From Paenibacillus xylanilyticus (lineage in GTDB: Bacteria > Bacillota > Bacilli > Paenibacillales > Paenibacillaceae), in NCBI RefSeq assembly GCF_009664365.1, contig NZ_CP044310.1:5025001-5089000 (forward strand): 64,000 bases of DNA, written 5' to 3'. Below, in pieces: positions 33,819 through 43,273 of the stretch (positions are counted from its first letter, which is position 1; each line of letters starts with the position of its first letter). The position numbers and the translations under genes were made by a program. Below the pieces are notes generated by a model that saw nothing but the letters and a program-made list of their open reading frames with translations, did no database searches and was not told the origin of the DNA.

Positions 33819-34406
33819 TTATAACAAGCCGTTGATTTGCAGATGGGCACGGAACATATCCATGCTGGAAGGCAGACTCTCCTTATCCACCCAGGTCTCG
33901 GAAGACCACAAGCCCGCCTGCTTGAATGCTCTTGGGCAATGGATAAAGCATTCATTCACGTCTACAATAACCGCTGCCCCAATCGTTTTTCCCGTCCAGC
34001 CCATACTATGGATAAACTCCTCATCCTTCGTAATAGAAGCTGTTCCATTGATGCGTAATACTTCGTTCATGCCAGGAATGAGGAAGAGCATGCCCACCCC
34101 AGGATGGGTTAGGATATTTAACAGCGAGTCGATGCGGCGATTGCCTGGACGTTCGGGATAGACCAGACGATGCGGATCAAGAACCTTCACGAAGCCTGCT
34201 TCGTCTCCCCGGGGGGATGCATCACTTCTACCTTCCCCGTCGGAACTGGACAGAAAAAATAGGGGTGACATGGATAAAAAATGTTCAACATGGGAGTCCA
34301 CAAACGATATCGCTTTGTTTCTCACGTGCTCATGAGGCTCACCCACCATATTTTGCAATTCTGCTGCGTCGGTGATTAGCGGTATGTTCAGTGGCTTCTT
34401 TTCCAT
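33819..34406 (-). CDS. Pyridoxamine 5'-phosphate oxidase-like FMN protein (MSMEG_1061-type)
   Basis: 195 residues with a split-barrel flavin fold. FFLSSSDGEGRSDASPRGDEAGFV and YPERPGNRRIDSLLNIL are the hallmark blocks of the MSMEG_1061 family of FMN-dependent PPOX-type proteins. Exact reaction unknown; relatives are flavin or F420 oxidoreductases. Cytoplasmic, single gene, upstream Fur-like box suggests an iron or redox link. Confidence 0.85.
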   Translation of the reverse strand: MEKKPLNIPLITDAAELQNMVGEPHEHVRNKAISFVDSHVEHFLSMSPLFFLSSSDGEGRSDASPRGDEAGFVKVLDPHRLVYPERPGNRRIDSLLNILTHPGVGMLFLIPGMNEVLRINGTASITKDEEFIHSMGWTGKTIGAAVIVDVNECFIHCPRAFKQAGLWSSETWVDKESLPSSMDMFRAHLQINGLL

Positions 34407-34451
34407 TTATTCGTCCCCGTTTCCTAAACTTCGAATATTTGTTCAAGCCTA

Positions 34452-34473
34452 TGATAATCATTCTCATATTATA
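34452..34473 (-). promoter_or_regulatory. Fur-like box next to a TATAAT -10
   Basis: TGATAAT-C-ATTCTCA (34452-34466) fits the 7-1-7 Fur box TGATAAT-N-ATTATCA at all but one arm position. A perfect TATAAT (34468-34473, minus strand) sits directly beside it, so the box would cover the transcription start of the PPOX-like gene. No good -35 is seen. Confidence 0.5.
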
Positions 34474-34614
34474 CAATGAACCATCCCCCTCTGCCATGGC
34501 TCTGTGTTTATTGCTCATTGATGGAAGAATACTTTGGTTACATGAGTTGCATGAGTACAAATACCCATCGAGCCACATACCCAGGAATTCGCAAGATGAA
34601 TGATTTATAGTATT

Positions 34615-34652
34615 GAAAAAAAAAGATAGACGAGCATTGCTGCTCACCTATC
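34615..34652 (-). terminator. Terminator of the galactose operon
   Basis: GATAG-GT-GAGCA pairs with TGCTC-GT-CTATC on the minus strand and is followed by nine T. 47 bases after galT. The rest of 34474-34614 holds no recognisable gene. Confidence 0.9.
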
Positions 34653-34698
34653 CTTCGGATTTGTTTATTCATAGCATCATATTACAGCCCATTTGTAC

Positions 34699-36297
34699 TT
34701 ATTCGGTATATCCCATGCTTTCTACAAATCGACGGAAAGCCTGGCGTCCGGCTTCATCATATTTGTAAACTCCGGCATGCTCCAAAATCTCGGAAAACTT
34801 AAGGCCGACTTCCTGCTGAATCAAAGCAACGGCCTGTTCCTTGTCCAGGTTGGAACCGAAACGCTCTTTCAGTTCCTCCGCCCAGCGAAGATGCTGGTTC
34901 AAAACATGATCAGAAGCCTGGGCAGCTTCCGCAAGCTGAGTGTCCCCTGCGAGAATATCGGCGATTCCGTCCAATTCTTCCTTTAATCGCCCTGGAAGGA
35001 TCGCAAGCCCCATAACTTCGATAAGTCCGATGTTCTCTTTTTTCAAATGATGCATTTCACGGTGCGGGTGGAAAATCCCCTCCGGATGCTCTTCATTCGT
35101 ACGATTGTTGCGGAGAACCAGATCCATCTCGTAACCACCGTCCGCACTGCGACGAACAATTGGCGTTACGGTGTTGTGAGGTACCTGCTCTCCATCCACC
35201 TCGCTGAACGCCTGGATCTGAACGGAAGGATCACTGTACAGTTTCCAAGCTTCATACACGGCGTTACCCGCTTCGAGCAGCTCCGCTGGATCATGTGAAG
35301 CGAGCCGAAGAACGGACATTGGCCATTTGACCAGACTCAGGGTAAGCCCAGGTGCATCCGCATGACGGAACACCGCTTCAGGTTTCGCATTCTGGATGGC
35401 AAATGTATGGCGTCCGCCTTGGAAGTGATCGTGAGTCAGGATCGAACCACCCACGATAGGCAGATCGGCATTGGAACCAATAAAATAATGCGGATACTCG
35501 CCTACAAAGGCAAGCAGCCTGCGCAGCGTATCTTTTGTCAGCTTCATAGGCACATGATCATGATGGAAAATGATGCAGTGCTCGTTATAGTACACATATG
35601 GCGAGTACTGGAAGAACCAAGGTTCACCGTTTAATTCCAGCGGAATAACGCGCAGGTTTTGACGGGCCGGGTGGTTGACCCGGCCAGCATAGCCTACATT
35701 TTCCCGGCATAATTGACACTTCGGATACACCGGCGGCGGAAGCAATTTGGCCATGGCGATTTCCTTCGGACTTTTCTCCGGCTTGGACAGGTTAATCGTA
35801 ATTTCCATATCGCCATATGGCGTTTCCTGTGTCCAATACACATTCTTCGAGATTCGGTCCATACGAATGTAGTTGGAGTGAATCGACAGCTCGTAAAACT
35901 TCGATGTGGCTGCTTCGATACCTTCTGTTTGCTCTGTGTGGCGGAACGCGCGAACCACCTCGGATGGACGGGCCATCAGCTGACCCATAATTTTCGCATC
36001 CAGCAAATCACGGTACGTATCGGTATTCTCCGGAATGAGTCCAATGGCATAACCATAGTCAATCAACGTATCCAGCAAGGATTGCGGTCCATCTGGTACA
36101 ATCTCGTTCAATGTTCCATCGTAAGGCTCGGAAAATCCGAACTGTTCCAGCAGAAGGTTGCGGCTGTAATCCCGATCCGCTTCTTCAATCAGCTTGTTCT
36201 GCAAGGCAAATGCAACCAGACGTTCAATGGCATGCAGTGCTTCCTGCTGCTCCGGTGTCCGGTCTGTGGTGCCTGCAGCATTATGGGTCTGTGACAT
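34699..36297 (-). CDS. galT: UDP-glucose--hexose-1-phosphate uridylyltransferase
   Basis: Leloir pathway: exchanges UMP between UDP-glucose and galactose-1-phosphate. 532 residues, the long Firmicute type 2 form. HCIIFHHDHVPMKLT and SILTHDHFQGGRHTF carry the His residues of the active site. AGGAGG precedes the ATG. Last gene of galK-galE-galT; it starts 15 bases after galE. Confidence 0.97.
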   Translation of the reverse strand: MSQTHNAAGTTDRTPEQQEALHAIERLVAFALQNKLIEEADRDYSRNLLLEQFGFSEPYDGTLNEIVPDGPQSLLDTLIDYGYAIGLIPENTDTYRDLLDAKIMGQLMARPSEVVRAFRHTEQTEGIEAATSKFYELSIHSNYIRMDRISKNVYWTQETPYGDMEITINLSKPEKSPKEIAMAKLLPPPVYPKCQLCRENVGYAGRVNHPARQNLRVIPLELNGEPWFFQYSPYVYYNEHCIIFHHDHVPMKLTKDTLRRLLAFVGEYPHYFIGSNADLPIVGGSILTHDHFQGGRHTFAIQNAKPEAVFRHADAPGLTLSLVKWPMSVLRLASHDPAELLEAGNAVYEAWKLYSDPSVQIQAFSEVDGEQVPHNTVTPIVRRSADGGYEMDLVLRNNRTNEEHPEGIFHPHREMHHLKKENIGLIEVMGLAILPGRLKEELDGIADILAGDTQLAEAAQASDHVLNQHLRWAEELKERFGSNLDKEQAVALIQQEVGLKFSEILEHAGVYKYDEAGRQAFRRFVESMGYTE

Positions 36298-36312
36298 ATG
36301 GATGTTCGCCTC

Positions 36313-37302
36313 CTAGTTTTTTCCGTAGCCGTTAGGATGAGATTGGTGCCAGCTCCAGGCACTCTGAATGACATCTTCCAGATTGGTCCGTGTCGGATTC
36401 CAGCCCAGTACGGATCTTGCTTTGGCAGACGATGCGACCAGCACAGCCGGATCACCTGCACGGCGCGGCTCCTGTACAACCGGGATATCCAGTCCAGTCA
36501 CTTTTTTTGCAGTTTCAATCACCTGTTTAACCGAGAAGCCTTGACCATTACCCAGGTTAAACACGTTGCTGTTCTCCCCTTTGCGGAGATAATCTACCGC
36601 ACGCAGATGCGCATCTGCCAAGTCACTCACGTGAATATAATCGCGGACACAGGTTCCATCTTCTGTCGCGTAGTCATCGCCAAACACAGCGATGTGCGGA
36701 CGTTGTTTCAGTGCGGTTTGCAGCACGAGCGGGATCAAGTGGCTCTCCGGCTGATGGTCTTCACCAATTTTGCCGCTATCATGTGCTCCAGCTGCATTGA
36801 AGTAACGCAGGGACACATATTTAATCTCCTGTACTTTATCGAACCAGGACATCATGCGTTCCATCATCAGTTTCGTTTCGCCATACACGTTCGTAGGTTC
36901 AGTACGGTCGCTTTCTTCGATTGGCACTTTCTCAGGCTCGCCATATGTCGCTGCTGTCGAAGAGAATACGATCCGGCGCACATTGGCTGCATTCATCGCT
37001 TCCAGCAGGCACAACGTACCGAACACGTTGTTGTCATAATACTTAACCGGATCCTTCATGCTCTCGCCGACCAGCGAGTTGGCTGCAAAGTGGATGACTG
37101 CATCAATGGAGTTCTCAGCGAACAGTTTTGCCAGAAACGCCTTGTCACGCAGATCTCCTTCATACAGCTTGCCGCCGAGCAATGCTTCACGATGCCCTGT
37201 CTGCAAATTATCCAGAACCACAACTTCCTCGCCGCGTTCCAACAAAGCCGCTACCGTATGCGAACCAATATATCCTGCTCCACCTGTCACCAAAATTGCC
37301 AT
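36313..37302 (-). CDS. galE: UDP-glucose 4-epimerase
   Basis: Interconverts UDP-galactose and UDP-glucose. 329 residues, short-chain dehydrogenase fold. NAD loop GGAGYIGSHT at residues 7-16, catalytic Tyr/Lys in YGETKLMME, substrate motif SLRYFNAAGA. GGAGG upstream. One base separates it from the galK stop, so translation is coupled. Confidence 0.97.
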   Translation of the reverse strand: MAILVTGGAGYIGSHTVAALLERGEEVVVLDNLQTGHREALLGGKLYEGDLRDKAFLAKLFAENSIDAVIHFAANSLVGESMKDPVKYYDNNVFGTLCLLEAMNAANVRRIVFSSTAATYGEPEKVPIEESDRTEPTNVYGETKLMMERMMSWFDKVQEIKYVSLRYFNAAGAHDSGKIGEDHQPESHLIPLVLQTALKQRPHIAVFGDDYATEDGTCVRDYIHVSDLADAHLRAVDYLRKGENSNVFNLGNGQGFSVKQVIETAKKVTGLDIPVVQEPRRAGDPAVLVASSAKARSVLGWNPTRTNLEDVIQSAWSWHQSHPNGYGKN

Positions 37303-37303
37303 T

Positions 37304-38485
37304 TTACTTCGCCTCCTTCAATTCTTTGACACCGTCGCCTACTCCGCACACATAGAAGTCTCCCTTGAGACTTGTACGTGCTTCATACGCTGCCCCCACT
37401 TCGCGGACAAAGCGCTCTACATCATCCTCATGTACCAGTGACACCGTGCATCCACCGAATCCGGCTCCCGTCATGCGTGCACCGAGTGTGCCTGGAATGC
37501 GCTGCGCTTCCTCCACCATCACGTCCAATTCCTCGCAGCTTACTTCATACAGATAGCGGAGTGATTCATGAGAAGCATTCATCAGCTTGCCGAACGTTTC
37601 CAGATCGTTATTACGCAGTGCTTCCACCGATGCAAGCACACGTGCATTTTCTTCCACAACGTGCTCGGCACGCTGTCTTACCTTCTCATCCTTGATGTGA
37701 TCCTGCAGGGTCACAAATTGCTCCGGCGTCAGTTGCGCCAGATAATCAAGTGCAGGCAGCTGTTCCTTCAAAATGGCAAGTGCCTGCTCGCATTGGGAGC
37801 GCCGCTCGTTATAGGCCGAGTCTACCAGACCGCGACGTTTGTTCGTATTGCCAATGACCAGCTTATAAGAGCCTGTACGGAAAGGTACTTTCTCATATTC
37901 AAGCGTATCACACATTAGCAGAATGGCATGATCTTCTGCTCCGTTAGCTACGGCAAACTGATCCATAATGCCGCAGTTGACGCCAACGAACTCGTTTTCT
38001 GCTTTTTGGGACAGAAGTGACAACTGTACTGTATCGATCTCCGATACACCTCCCATGGATTGAATCGCGTATCCCGTAAGCACCTCCAGCGAAGCCGAAG
38101 AGGAGAGTCCGGCACCGTTCGGAATTTCACCGTGGTACAGGAAGTCATATCCTTTCGTTACCTTTAAGCCTTTAGCTTGCAGTTCAACCATGACACCAAC
38201 TGGATAATCTGTCCACTCCCCTGTTTTCTCCTTGCCAATCGAGGATGTGTCCAGCACGCCTTCATAGGACATATTGGTGGAAGCCAGCTGTAATTTGTCG
38301 TCCTTCCGTTCCCGGATAACAAGTGTTGTACCGAATTCAAGTGCTGCCGGAAGCACGTACCCACCATTGTAGTCGATATGTTCCCCGATCAGATTGACAC
38401 GTCCAGGAGCATGGAATACACGGAGATCCGCTTCACTCTCTCCGTACTTCTCAATAAACTTTTGTTTCAATTCATGTATGTTCAT
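37304..38485 (-). CDS. galK: Galactokinase
   Basis: Phosphorylates galactose with ATP. 393 residues, GHMP kinase. Signature PGRVNLIGEHIDYNGG at residues 27-42, ATP motif NGAGLSSSASLEVL, and the C-terminal GARMTGAGFGGC loop. First gene of the galactose operon, divergent from an AraC-type regulator gene, which probably controls it. Confidence 0.97.
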   Translation of the reverse strand: MNIHELKQKFIEKYGESEADLRVFHAPGRVNLIGEHIDYNGGYVLPAALEFGTTLVIRERKDDKLQLASTNMSYEGVLDTSSIGKEKTGEWTDYPVGVMVELQAKGLKVTKGYDFLYHGEIPNGAGLSSSASLEVLTGYAIQSMGGVSEIDTVQLSLLSQKAENEFVGVNCGIMDQFAVANGAEDHAILLMCDTLEYEKVPFRTGSYKLVIGNTNKRRGLVDSAYNERRSQCEQALAILKEQLPALDYLAQLTPEQFVTLQDHIKDEKVRQRAEHVVEENARVLASVEALRNNDLETFGKLMNASHESLRYLYEVSCEELDVMVEEAQRIPGTLGARMTGAGFGGCTVSLVHEDDVERFVREVGAAYEARTSLKGDFYVCGVGDGVKELKEAK

Positions 38486-38527
38486 TGCTGCTGCACCTCA
38501 TCTCAATGTTGTTGTTTTGTTAAGGTT

Positions 38528-38533
38528 ATTATA
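38528..38533 (-). promoter_or_regulatory. -10 element of the gal operon
   Basis: TATAAT on the minus strand, 43 bases upstream of galK, without a convincing -35, as expected for a promoter that relies on an activator. Confidence 0.5.
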
Positions 38534-38600
38534 CAAGAAAGCGGTACCTCTTGAAATGCAACCATGTGTGTTTCATATGGATAAATGTGACCTTCCGTCA

Positions 38601-38606
38601 TATAAT
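38601..38606 (+). promoter_or_regulatory. -10 element of the divergent AraC gene
   Basis: TATAAT, 32 bases upstream of the regulator start; no clear -35. The roughly 67 bases between the two -10 elements probably hold the regulator's binding sites. Confidence 0.45.
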
Positions 38607-38638
38607 GGAAAGAACACCACAGAAAGAAGGAACGGCGC

Positions 38639-39598
38639 ATGATTGATCAACACAAGGAACATTCAGCAGTAGACCCGATAAAAAACATCCAGGAATCCTC
38701 GGGGAAAAGTGGAGCAAAAACGTACTCCGTTGCCTCCAATCCGGTCTATTATGAAAAGGGGCCATTACATGTCCTTTTTGCAGGCGCAAGCCAGACCCTT
38801 CCGGGTCATGCCCTTGGTCCAAAACTATACGATTATTATCTGCTTCATTATGTAGAAAAGGGCGCTGGTACATTCCGTACGGAACTCCATACCTACGAAT
38901 TATCCGCAGGAGATTGTTTCCTCATTCATCCCGGGCAACTGGTAAGCTACCAGTCCGATGCCCGCCGCCCCTGGGAATATCGATGGATGGCCTACACAGG
39001 CAGTCAGGCTGGTAAACACACGGAAGAAGCGGGCTTTCGTCCGGAAAAATCCGTTTTTCATGCCGGACCTTCCTGCGGAATTGCTGACTGGCTATCCGTC
39101 ATGCAAAATGCATTTGCAGAGCGCAAGGAAAGCTCTCATTTTACATCCATCGGTACGTTATATATGATTCTAGCCGAAGCCCAAAATCACCTTTCTCAGG
39201 GACAAACTCTGATTCCTGGTGAATCTTCGATTAGGCGGACGGTAAAACAGATGATCCAATACATGTCTACCCAATATGCTCACCCCGTCTCCATTGAACA
39301 GATGTCGGCCAGTCTTGGCTACAACCGTGCTTATCTATCCCGGATATTCAAGCAGGAAACCGGTCTATCTCCGGTCACGTATCTGCTCAAGCTCCGCATA
39401 GACAAGTCACGGCAGCTGCTGCGTGAACGTCCGGATCTGTCCATTGAGCAGGTATCCGCATCCGTAGGAATGCCAGATGCCCTTTATTTCTCCAAACAGT
39501 TCAAACGTTTCCATGGAGAAGCCCCGACTCTCTATCGGGAAAATATACTCTCCAGACCTCCAGCTTCGAGGCCCGGCATGACTCAACCAAACAAGTAA
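38639..39598 (+). CDS. AraC-family regulator, probably of galactose genes
   Basis: 319 residues. N-terminal cupin-like sugar-sensing domain (about 50-160: EKGAGTFRTELH, FLIHPGQLVSYQ) and C-terminal double helix-turn-helix (about 215-310: VSIEQMSASLGYNRAYLSRIF; LSIEQVSASVGMPDALYFSKQF). AAAGAAGGA precedes the ATG. Divergent orientation to galK-galE-galT suggests it activates that operon in response to galactose or an alpha-galactoside; the ligand is an inference. Confidence 0.9.
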   Translation: MIDQHKEHSAVDPIKNIQESSGKSGAKTYSVASNPVYYEKGPLHVLFAGASQTLPGHALGPKLYDYYLLHYVEKGAGTFRTELHTYELSAGDCFLIHPGQLVSYQSDARRPWEYRWMAYTGSQAGKHTEEAGFRPEKSVFHAGPSCGIADWLSVMQNAFAERKESSHFTSIGTLYMILAEAQNHLSQGQTLIPGESSIRRTVKQMIQYMSTQYAHPVSIEQMSASLGYNRAYLSRIFKQETGLSPVTYLLKLRIDKSRQLLRERPDLSIEQVSASVGMPDALYFSKQFKRFHGEAPTLYRENILSRPPASRPGMTQPNK

Positions 39599-39674
39599 TA
39601 ACCCTTCAGGAAAAGTGGTAAGTGTTACGAAAAACTCCTCGTTACTAGGGCACCATGCATGATTGCAAATTAGT

Positions 39675-39726
39675 GAAAAAAAGAAGATGCATCTGCCATT
39701 ACGGCTAACATGCACCTTCTTTTTTT
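39675..39726. terminator. Two-way terminator between araC-type gene and aldo/keto reductase
   Basis: AAAAAAAGAAG-TGCAT ... ATGCA-CTTCTTTTTTT gives an interrupted stem with T runs on both strands, between convergent genes. Confidence 0.75.
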
Positions 39727-39754
39727 CATTTATTATAGGTTCTTAGTCACATGC

Positions 39755-40762
39755 TTATTTGTCATGAGGTTCGGGACTAAGAATGGATTCAATCCGCTCC
39801 AGCTCTTCCGATGAGAAGTCCAGCTGATTGAGCGCGGCCACATTCTCCTCGATCTGCGATGTAAGGCTTGCACCGATCAATGCCGACGTTACCCTACCGC
39901 TTCGCAAAACCCAGGCCAGCGCGAACTGCGCCAGACTCTGACCACGAGCTGCAGCAATCTGATTGAGAGCACGAACTTTGCGCAGCGTCTCAGGTGAGAT
40001 ATTGTTCTCGTTCAAGAAAACGGACGGCCCTTTCGCACGAGAATCCTCCGGAATGCCGTTCAGATATTTGTTCGTCAGTACCCCTTGTGCCAAAGGACAA
40101 AATGCAATGCTGCCTGCACCATACTCATCCAGCACATCCTGCAGCCCATCTTCAATCCAGCGGTCCAGCATGGAATACTTCGGCTGGTGGATCAATAGAG
40201 GTGTACCCAGACCTTTCAGAATTTCTGCAGCCTCTCTCGTCTGCTCTGCCGGGTAATTGGAGATGCCCACGTACAGTGCCTTACCCGAACGAACAATATG
40301 GTCCAGAGCCATCATCGTTTCTTCAAGCGGTGTTTCCGGATCATATCGATGTGAATAGAAAATATCGACATAATCCAGCCCCATGCGCTTCAGACTCTGA
40401 TTCAGGCTGGATACCAGGTACTTGCGGGAACCCCATTCGCCGTACGGTCCGGGCCACATATAATATCCCGCTTTGGTGGATATCACCAGTTCATCCCGAT
40501 AGGGCTTCAGATCCTGGGCCAGCACCTGACCAAACAGCTGCTCTGCAGAACCTGCGGGCGGACCGTAATTGTTGGCAAGATCGAAATGCGTAATGCCCAG
40601 ATCAAAGGATCGAGTAATCATGTTTCGACCGTTCTCCGCATTATTGATGCCGCCAAAATTATGCCAAAGTCCAAGTGAAATGGCCGGAAGTTTCAACCCT
40701 GAACGTCCAACCCGGTTATATTTCATCGTTTCATAGCGTGTATCGCTGGCTAAGTAGACCAT
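39755..40762 (-). CDS. Aldo/keto reductase (YghZ-like)
   Basis: NADPH-dependent oxidoreductase of the AKR14-like group, 335 residues. MVYLASDTRYETMKYNRVGRSGLKLP, LGLWHNFG, catalytic FDLANNYGPP and VGISNYPAEQ match the E. coli YghZ (L-glyceraldehyde 3-phosphate reductase) family. Probably detoxifies reactive aldehydes; substrate not certain. A second ATG directly upstream (40765) would add one residue. Last gene of a minus-strand run after the sirtuin gene. Confidence 0.92.
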   Translation of the reverse strand: MVYLASDTRYETMKYNRVGRSGLKLPAISLGLWHNFGGINNAENGRNMITRSFDLGITHFDLANNYGPPAGSAEQLFGQVLAQDLKPYRDELVISTKAGYYMWPGPYGEWGSRKYLVSSLNQSLKRMGLDYVDIFYSHRYDPETPLEETMMALDHIVRSGKALYVGISNYPAEQTREAAEILKGLGTPLLIHQPKYSMLDRWIEDGLQDVLDEYGAGSIAFCPLAQGVLTNKYLNGIPEDSRAKGPSVFLNENNISPETLRKVRALNQIAAARGQSLAQFALAWVLRSGRVTSALIGASLTSQIEENVAALNQLDFSSEELERIESILSPEPHDK

Positions 40763-40843
40763 CATGAATCCCTTCTTTCCCCAGGTTCCGCTTCCTGCAC
40801 TCTGTTCGAGCGCGGGAGAAGGCGGTTATTTCAGACAAACCGT

Positions 40844-41584
40844 TTAACCAAGAAGCTGGTCCACCTTAATCATTACCTCGCCGATCGGCTCGGTAATCAG
40901 CAAATCTGCCTGCCGGTCATACGCCGTTGGCGTGGCATTCAGTAAGACGGTATGTTTTCCCCGAAAATACGTAATTAGCTGTGCAGCAGGATGGACGGTC
41001 AGCGAGGTACCGCCGACCAGCAGCAGATCAGCAGAAGAGATTGCGTCCACAGACTGGTATAGCGTGTTCTGGTCCAGTTCCTCTTCATAGAGCACAACGT
41101 CAGGCTTAATGACTCCATGACAAGCTGTACAGCGGGGAACCGCATCCTTCGACCGAATGATATCATCCAGCGGGTAGAAACGCCCGCAATCCATACAGGC
41201 ATTCCGATGAACGGAACCATGCAATTCGAGTACGTTGGTGCTGCCTGCTTTTTGATGCAACCCGTCAATATTCTGGGTAATGACCGCCTTCAGCCGACCT
41301 TCCTGCTCCAAACGTGCAAGGAGCTTATGACAACCGTTGGGCTCGGCATCGGGATGAAGCATTTTGCCCCGATAGAAATCATAGAAAATATCGGCATGCT
41401 GATCGAAAAAGTGACGACTCAGCAGTTCCTCCGGCGGATAAGGGGAATGCTGCTCTGTCTGATATAGACCCGCGGCAGAGCGGAAGTCGGGAATCCCGCT
41501 TTCGGTCGACGTTCCTGCCCCTCCGAAAAATACAATATTCGAACTTTCCTGAATCCAGGAAGCCAGCTGTTCTACCCCGTTCAT
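40844..41584 (-). CDS. cobB: NAD-dependent protein deacylase (sirtuin)
   Basis: Removes acetyl or other acyl groups from lysines using NAD+. 246 residues. Motifs: FFGGAGTSTESGIPDFRS (NAD site), TQNIDGLHQKAGS, ELHGS with the catalytic His, and four zinc Cys in CMDCGRFYPLDD and CTACHG. Shine-Dalgarno AAGGAGG is present. Lies 30 bases downstream of a HAD hydrolase gene in a possible operon. Confidence 0.94.
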   Translation of the reverse strand: MNGVEQLASWIQESSNIVFFGGAGTSTESGIPDFRSAAGLYQTEQHSPYPPEELLSRHFFDQHADIFYDFYRGKMLHPDAEPNGCHKLLARLEQEGRLKAVITQNIDGLHQKAGSTNVLELHGSVHRNACMDCGRFYPLDDIIRSKDAVPRCTACHGVIKPDVVLYEEELDQNTLYQSVDAISSADLLLVGGTSLTVHPAAQLITYFRGKHTVLLNATPTAYDRQADLLITEPIGEVMIKVDQLLG

Positions 41585-41614
41585 CCTCTCTCCTCCTTAG
41601 CGGAATAATCCCGT

Positions 41615-42391
41615 TCAGGCACCATCCGGACTCACCCGGATTTCATGATAATCCCCAATAACGACATCCGCATCCTGTAAATGTACTGCTTCCTTCCCAG
41701 GGGGACACACACCAATAACATGCGAAACTCCTGCATTCAGCCCCATCTGCATATCCCCGTTGCTATCACCTATAACGATGGCCTGGTTAGGATGAATATG
41801 TAATTCATGACATGCCAGCTTGGCAGTTTCGCCATTCGGCTTGCCTAAGGTAACGCGGTCACAGCCTACGATCGACGTAAAGAAAGATCGTATCCCCATC
41901 CATTCCAGATGCTCTTCTGCTGCGGACGTGCTGTCCGAGGTTACCACCGCCACCTTGATCGAAGCTGCTCGGCAGCTCTCCAAAAAAGAGACCAGTCCAG
42001 GCATAGGCTCAGCCTGCCGTTTGGAACGAACTTCCTGCATGGCTGAATTGGAGAGTTCACGGACTGTTGTGATCGCATCATTCCAGGGCATGCCTGCTGC
42101 ATACAACTGTCCGGCCAGGAGCCCGGTACTCTCATCTACGGTAGCGATGGCCAGCGGACCCTGCCTGTCATAATCAATAATGTGTCCTTCGCGATCGTGG
42201 ACTGTACCAAGTACCCTGCCTCTTTCCACCGTGAAACCAGACCCCATGCCTGATAACACGGCTTCCAATTGATTTAGCAAGGAATCGGCCCACGGCCCCC
42301 ATAATTGCAAAAATTCAAGCAGTGTCCCATCCTTATCGAACAAAATGCCCTGGCAGGGAAGCTGCAGACCCTTTATTTGAAGTATGGCCAT
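41615..42391 (-). CDS. HAD-family phosphatase
   Basis: 258 residues, haloacid dehalogenase-like fold with FDKDGTLLE (Asp19 nucleophile, Asp21), VVTSDST, LGKPNGE with the Lys, and IGDSNGDMQMG metal site. A helical cap sits between motifs 1 and 2. Resembles phosphoglycolate phosphatase-type enzymes; the real substrate is unknown. Confidence 0.85.
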   Translation of the reverse strand: MAILQIKGLQLPCQGILFDKDGTLLEFLQLWGPWADSLLNQLEAVLSGMGSGFTVERGRVLGTVHDREGHIIDYDRQGPLAIATVDESTGLLAGQLYAAGMPWNDAITTVRELSNSAMQEVRSKRQAEPMPGLVSFLESCRAASIKVAVVTSDSTSAAEEHLEWMGIRSFFTSIVGCDRVTLGKPNGETAKLACHELHIHPNQAIVIGDSNGDMQMGLNAGVSHVIGVCPPGKEAVHLQDADVVIGDYHEIRVSPDGA

Positions 42392-42418
42392 AACCTTGCC
42401 GCCCTCCTGGCAGATGTA

Positions 42419-43189
42419 TTATTGGATACCTTCGAGCCATTCAGTAACCGCCTTTACCGTTTGAGACAACTGCTCTTCGCCCGTAATTTCAGGTTCTCCG
42501 TCACCACTCTGGTGCCCGTAGTCACCGAACTGCGAGTGGTTCCCTCCTTCAATTGTGTAGTACACCGTGTCTTCCGGCAGATAGGCGCGGCCGTTTTGGT
42601 ATTTGGTCGCATTGACGACTTCGTCATTGGTACCCAATATGGATAGCGCCTGAATCCCCAATGACTTCACGCTGCCTTTTTGATCCGGATAGGACGCCAG
42701 GAAAAAGATACCTTGAAGCGCGCCCGGATGGGATGCTGCATAACGTGCAGCCATGGAGCCACCCAATGAGTGTCCACCCATGACGAATGATTCGTCCGGA
42801 TAAGCATTACGAATATCATCTGCCAGATTTTGTTTCAGTACTGCCAGATTGACCGGCATTTTGGCAATGATGGTATGGTGTCCGGCTTCAGCCAACTCGT
42901 GAGCCAGAGGAGCGTAGCTTTCCGGTTTCACCAAACCGCCTGGATAGAAAATAACACTAATCCCTTCAGGTTTGTCTGGCATAAAATCAATCCAGTTTTC
43001 CTGTTCACTCACCGTAACCTGTTCCGCTGTTTCCATAGCCTTCTGGGCCATTTCCTGCGGTCCGTACGGGGTAAATAGCTTCCAGGCAACAAACCCGCAG
43101 CCAATGACAATGAGCGCCAGAAGTACGAGCAGAAATTTTCCGATGCCCCTCTTCTTGCGCCCTGTATTATACCGGTTCCTCAACTTCAA
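42419..43189 (-). CDS. Membrane-anchored alpha/beta hydrolase
   Basis: 256 residues. One N-terminal membrane helix (about residues 17-37) then an alpha/beta-hydrolase domain with nucleophile elbow GGHSLGGSMAA and a C-terminal GGNHSQFGDYG carrying the catalytic His, facing the outside. Dienelactone-hydrolase-like family; substrate unknown. Starts 42 bases after the kdgA terminator, so it probably has its own promoter. 27 bases precede the HAD gene. Confidence 0.85.
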   Translation of the reverse strand: MKLRNRYNTGRKKRGIGKFLLVLLALIVIGCGFVAWKLFTPYGPQEMAQKAMETAEQVTVSEQENWIDFMPDKPEGISVIFYPGGLVKPESYAPLAHELAEAGHHTIIAKMPVNLAVLKQNLADDIRNAYPDESFVMGGHSLGGSMAARYAASHPGALQGIFFLASYPDQKGSVKSLGIQALSILGTNDEVVNATKYQNGRAYLPEDTVYYTIEGGNHSQFGDYGHQSGDGEPEITGEEQLSQTVKAVTEWLEGIQ

Positions 43190-43230
43190 TCACCTTTCTT
43201 CACTTACCGCAGGTGCTGCGGCTCTTGGGG

Positions 43231-43255
43231 AAAAAGAGCAAGGCTGAACCTGCTC
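43231..43255 (-). terminator. Terminator of kdgK-kdgA
   Basis: GAGCA-GG pairs with CC-TGCTC (one bulged T) on the minus strand, followed by TTTTT. Confidence 0.75.
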
Positions 43256-43273
43256 ATATTCCCCGCCTTGCCT

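Noticed and set aside
34391..34603. 70-codon plus-strand frame between the PPOX-like gene and galT
   Set aside because: No ribosome site, overlaps the Fur-like box and promoter of the opposite gene.
36298..37329. 343-codon plus-strand frame
   Set aside because: Antisense to galE.
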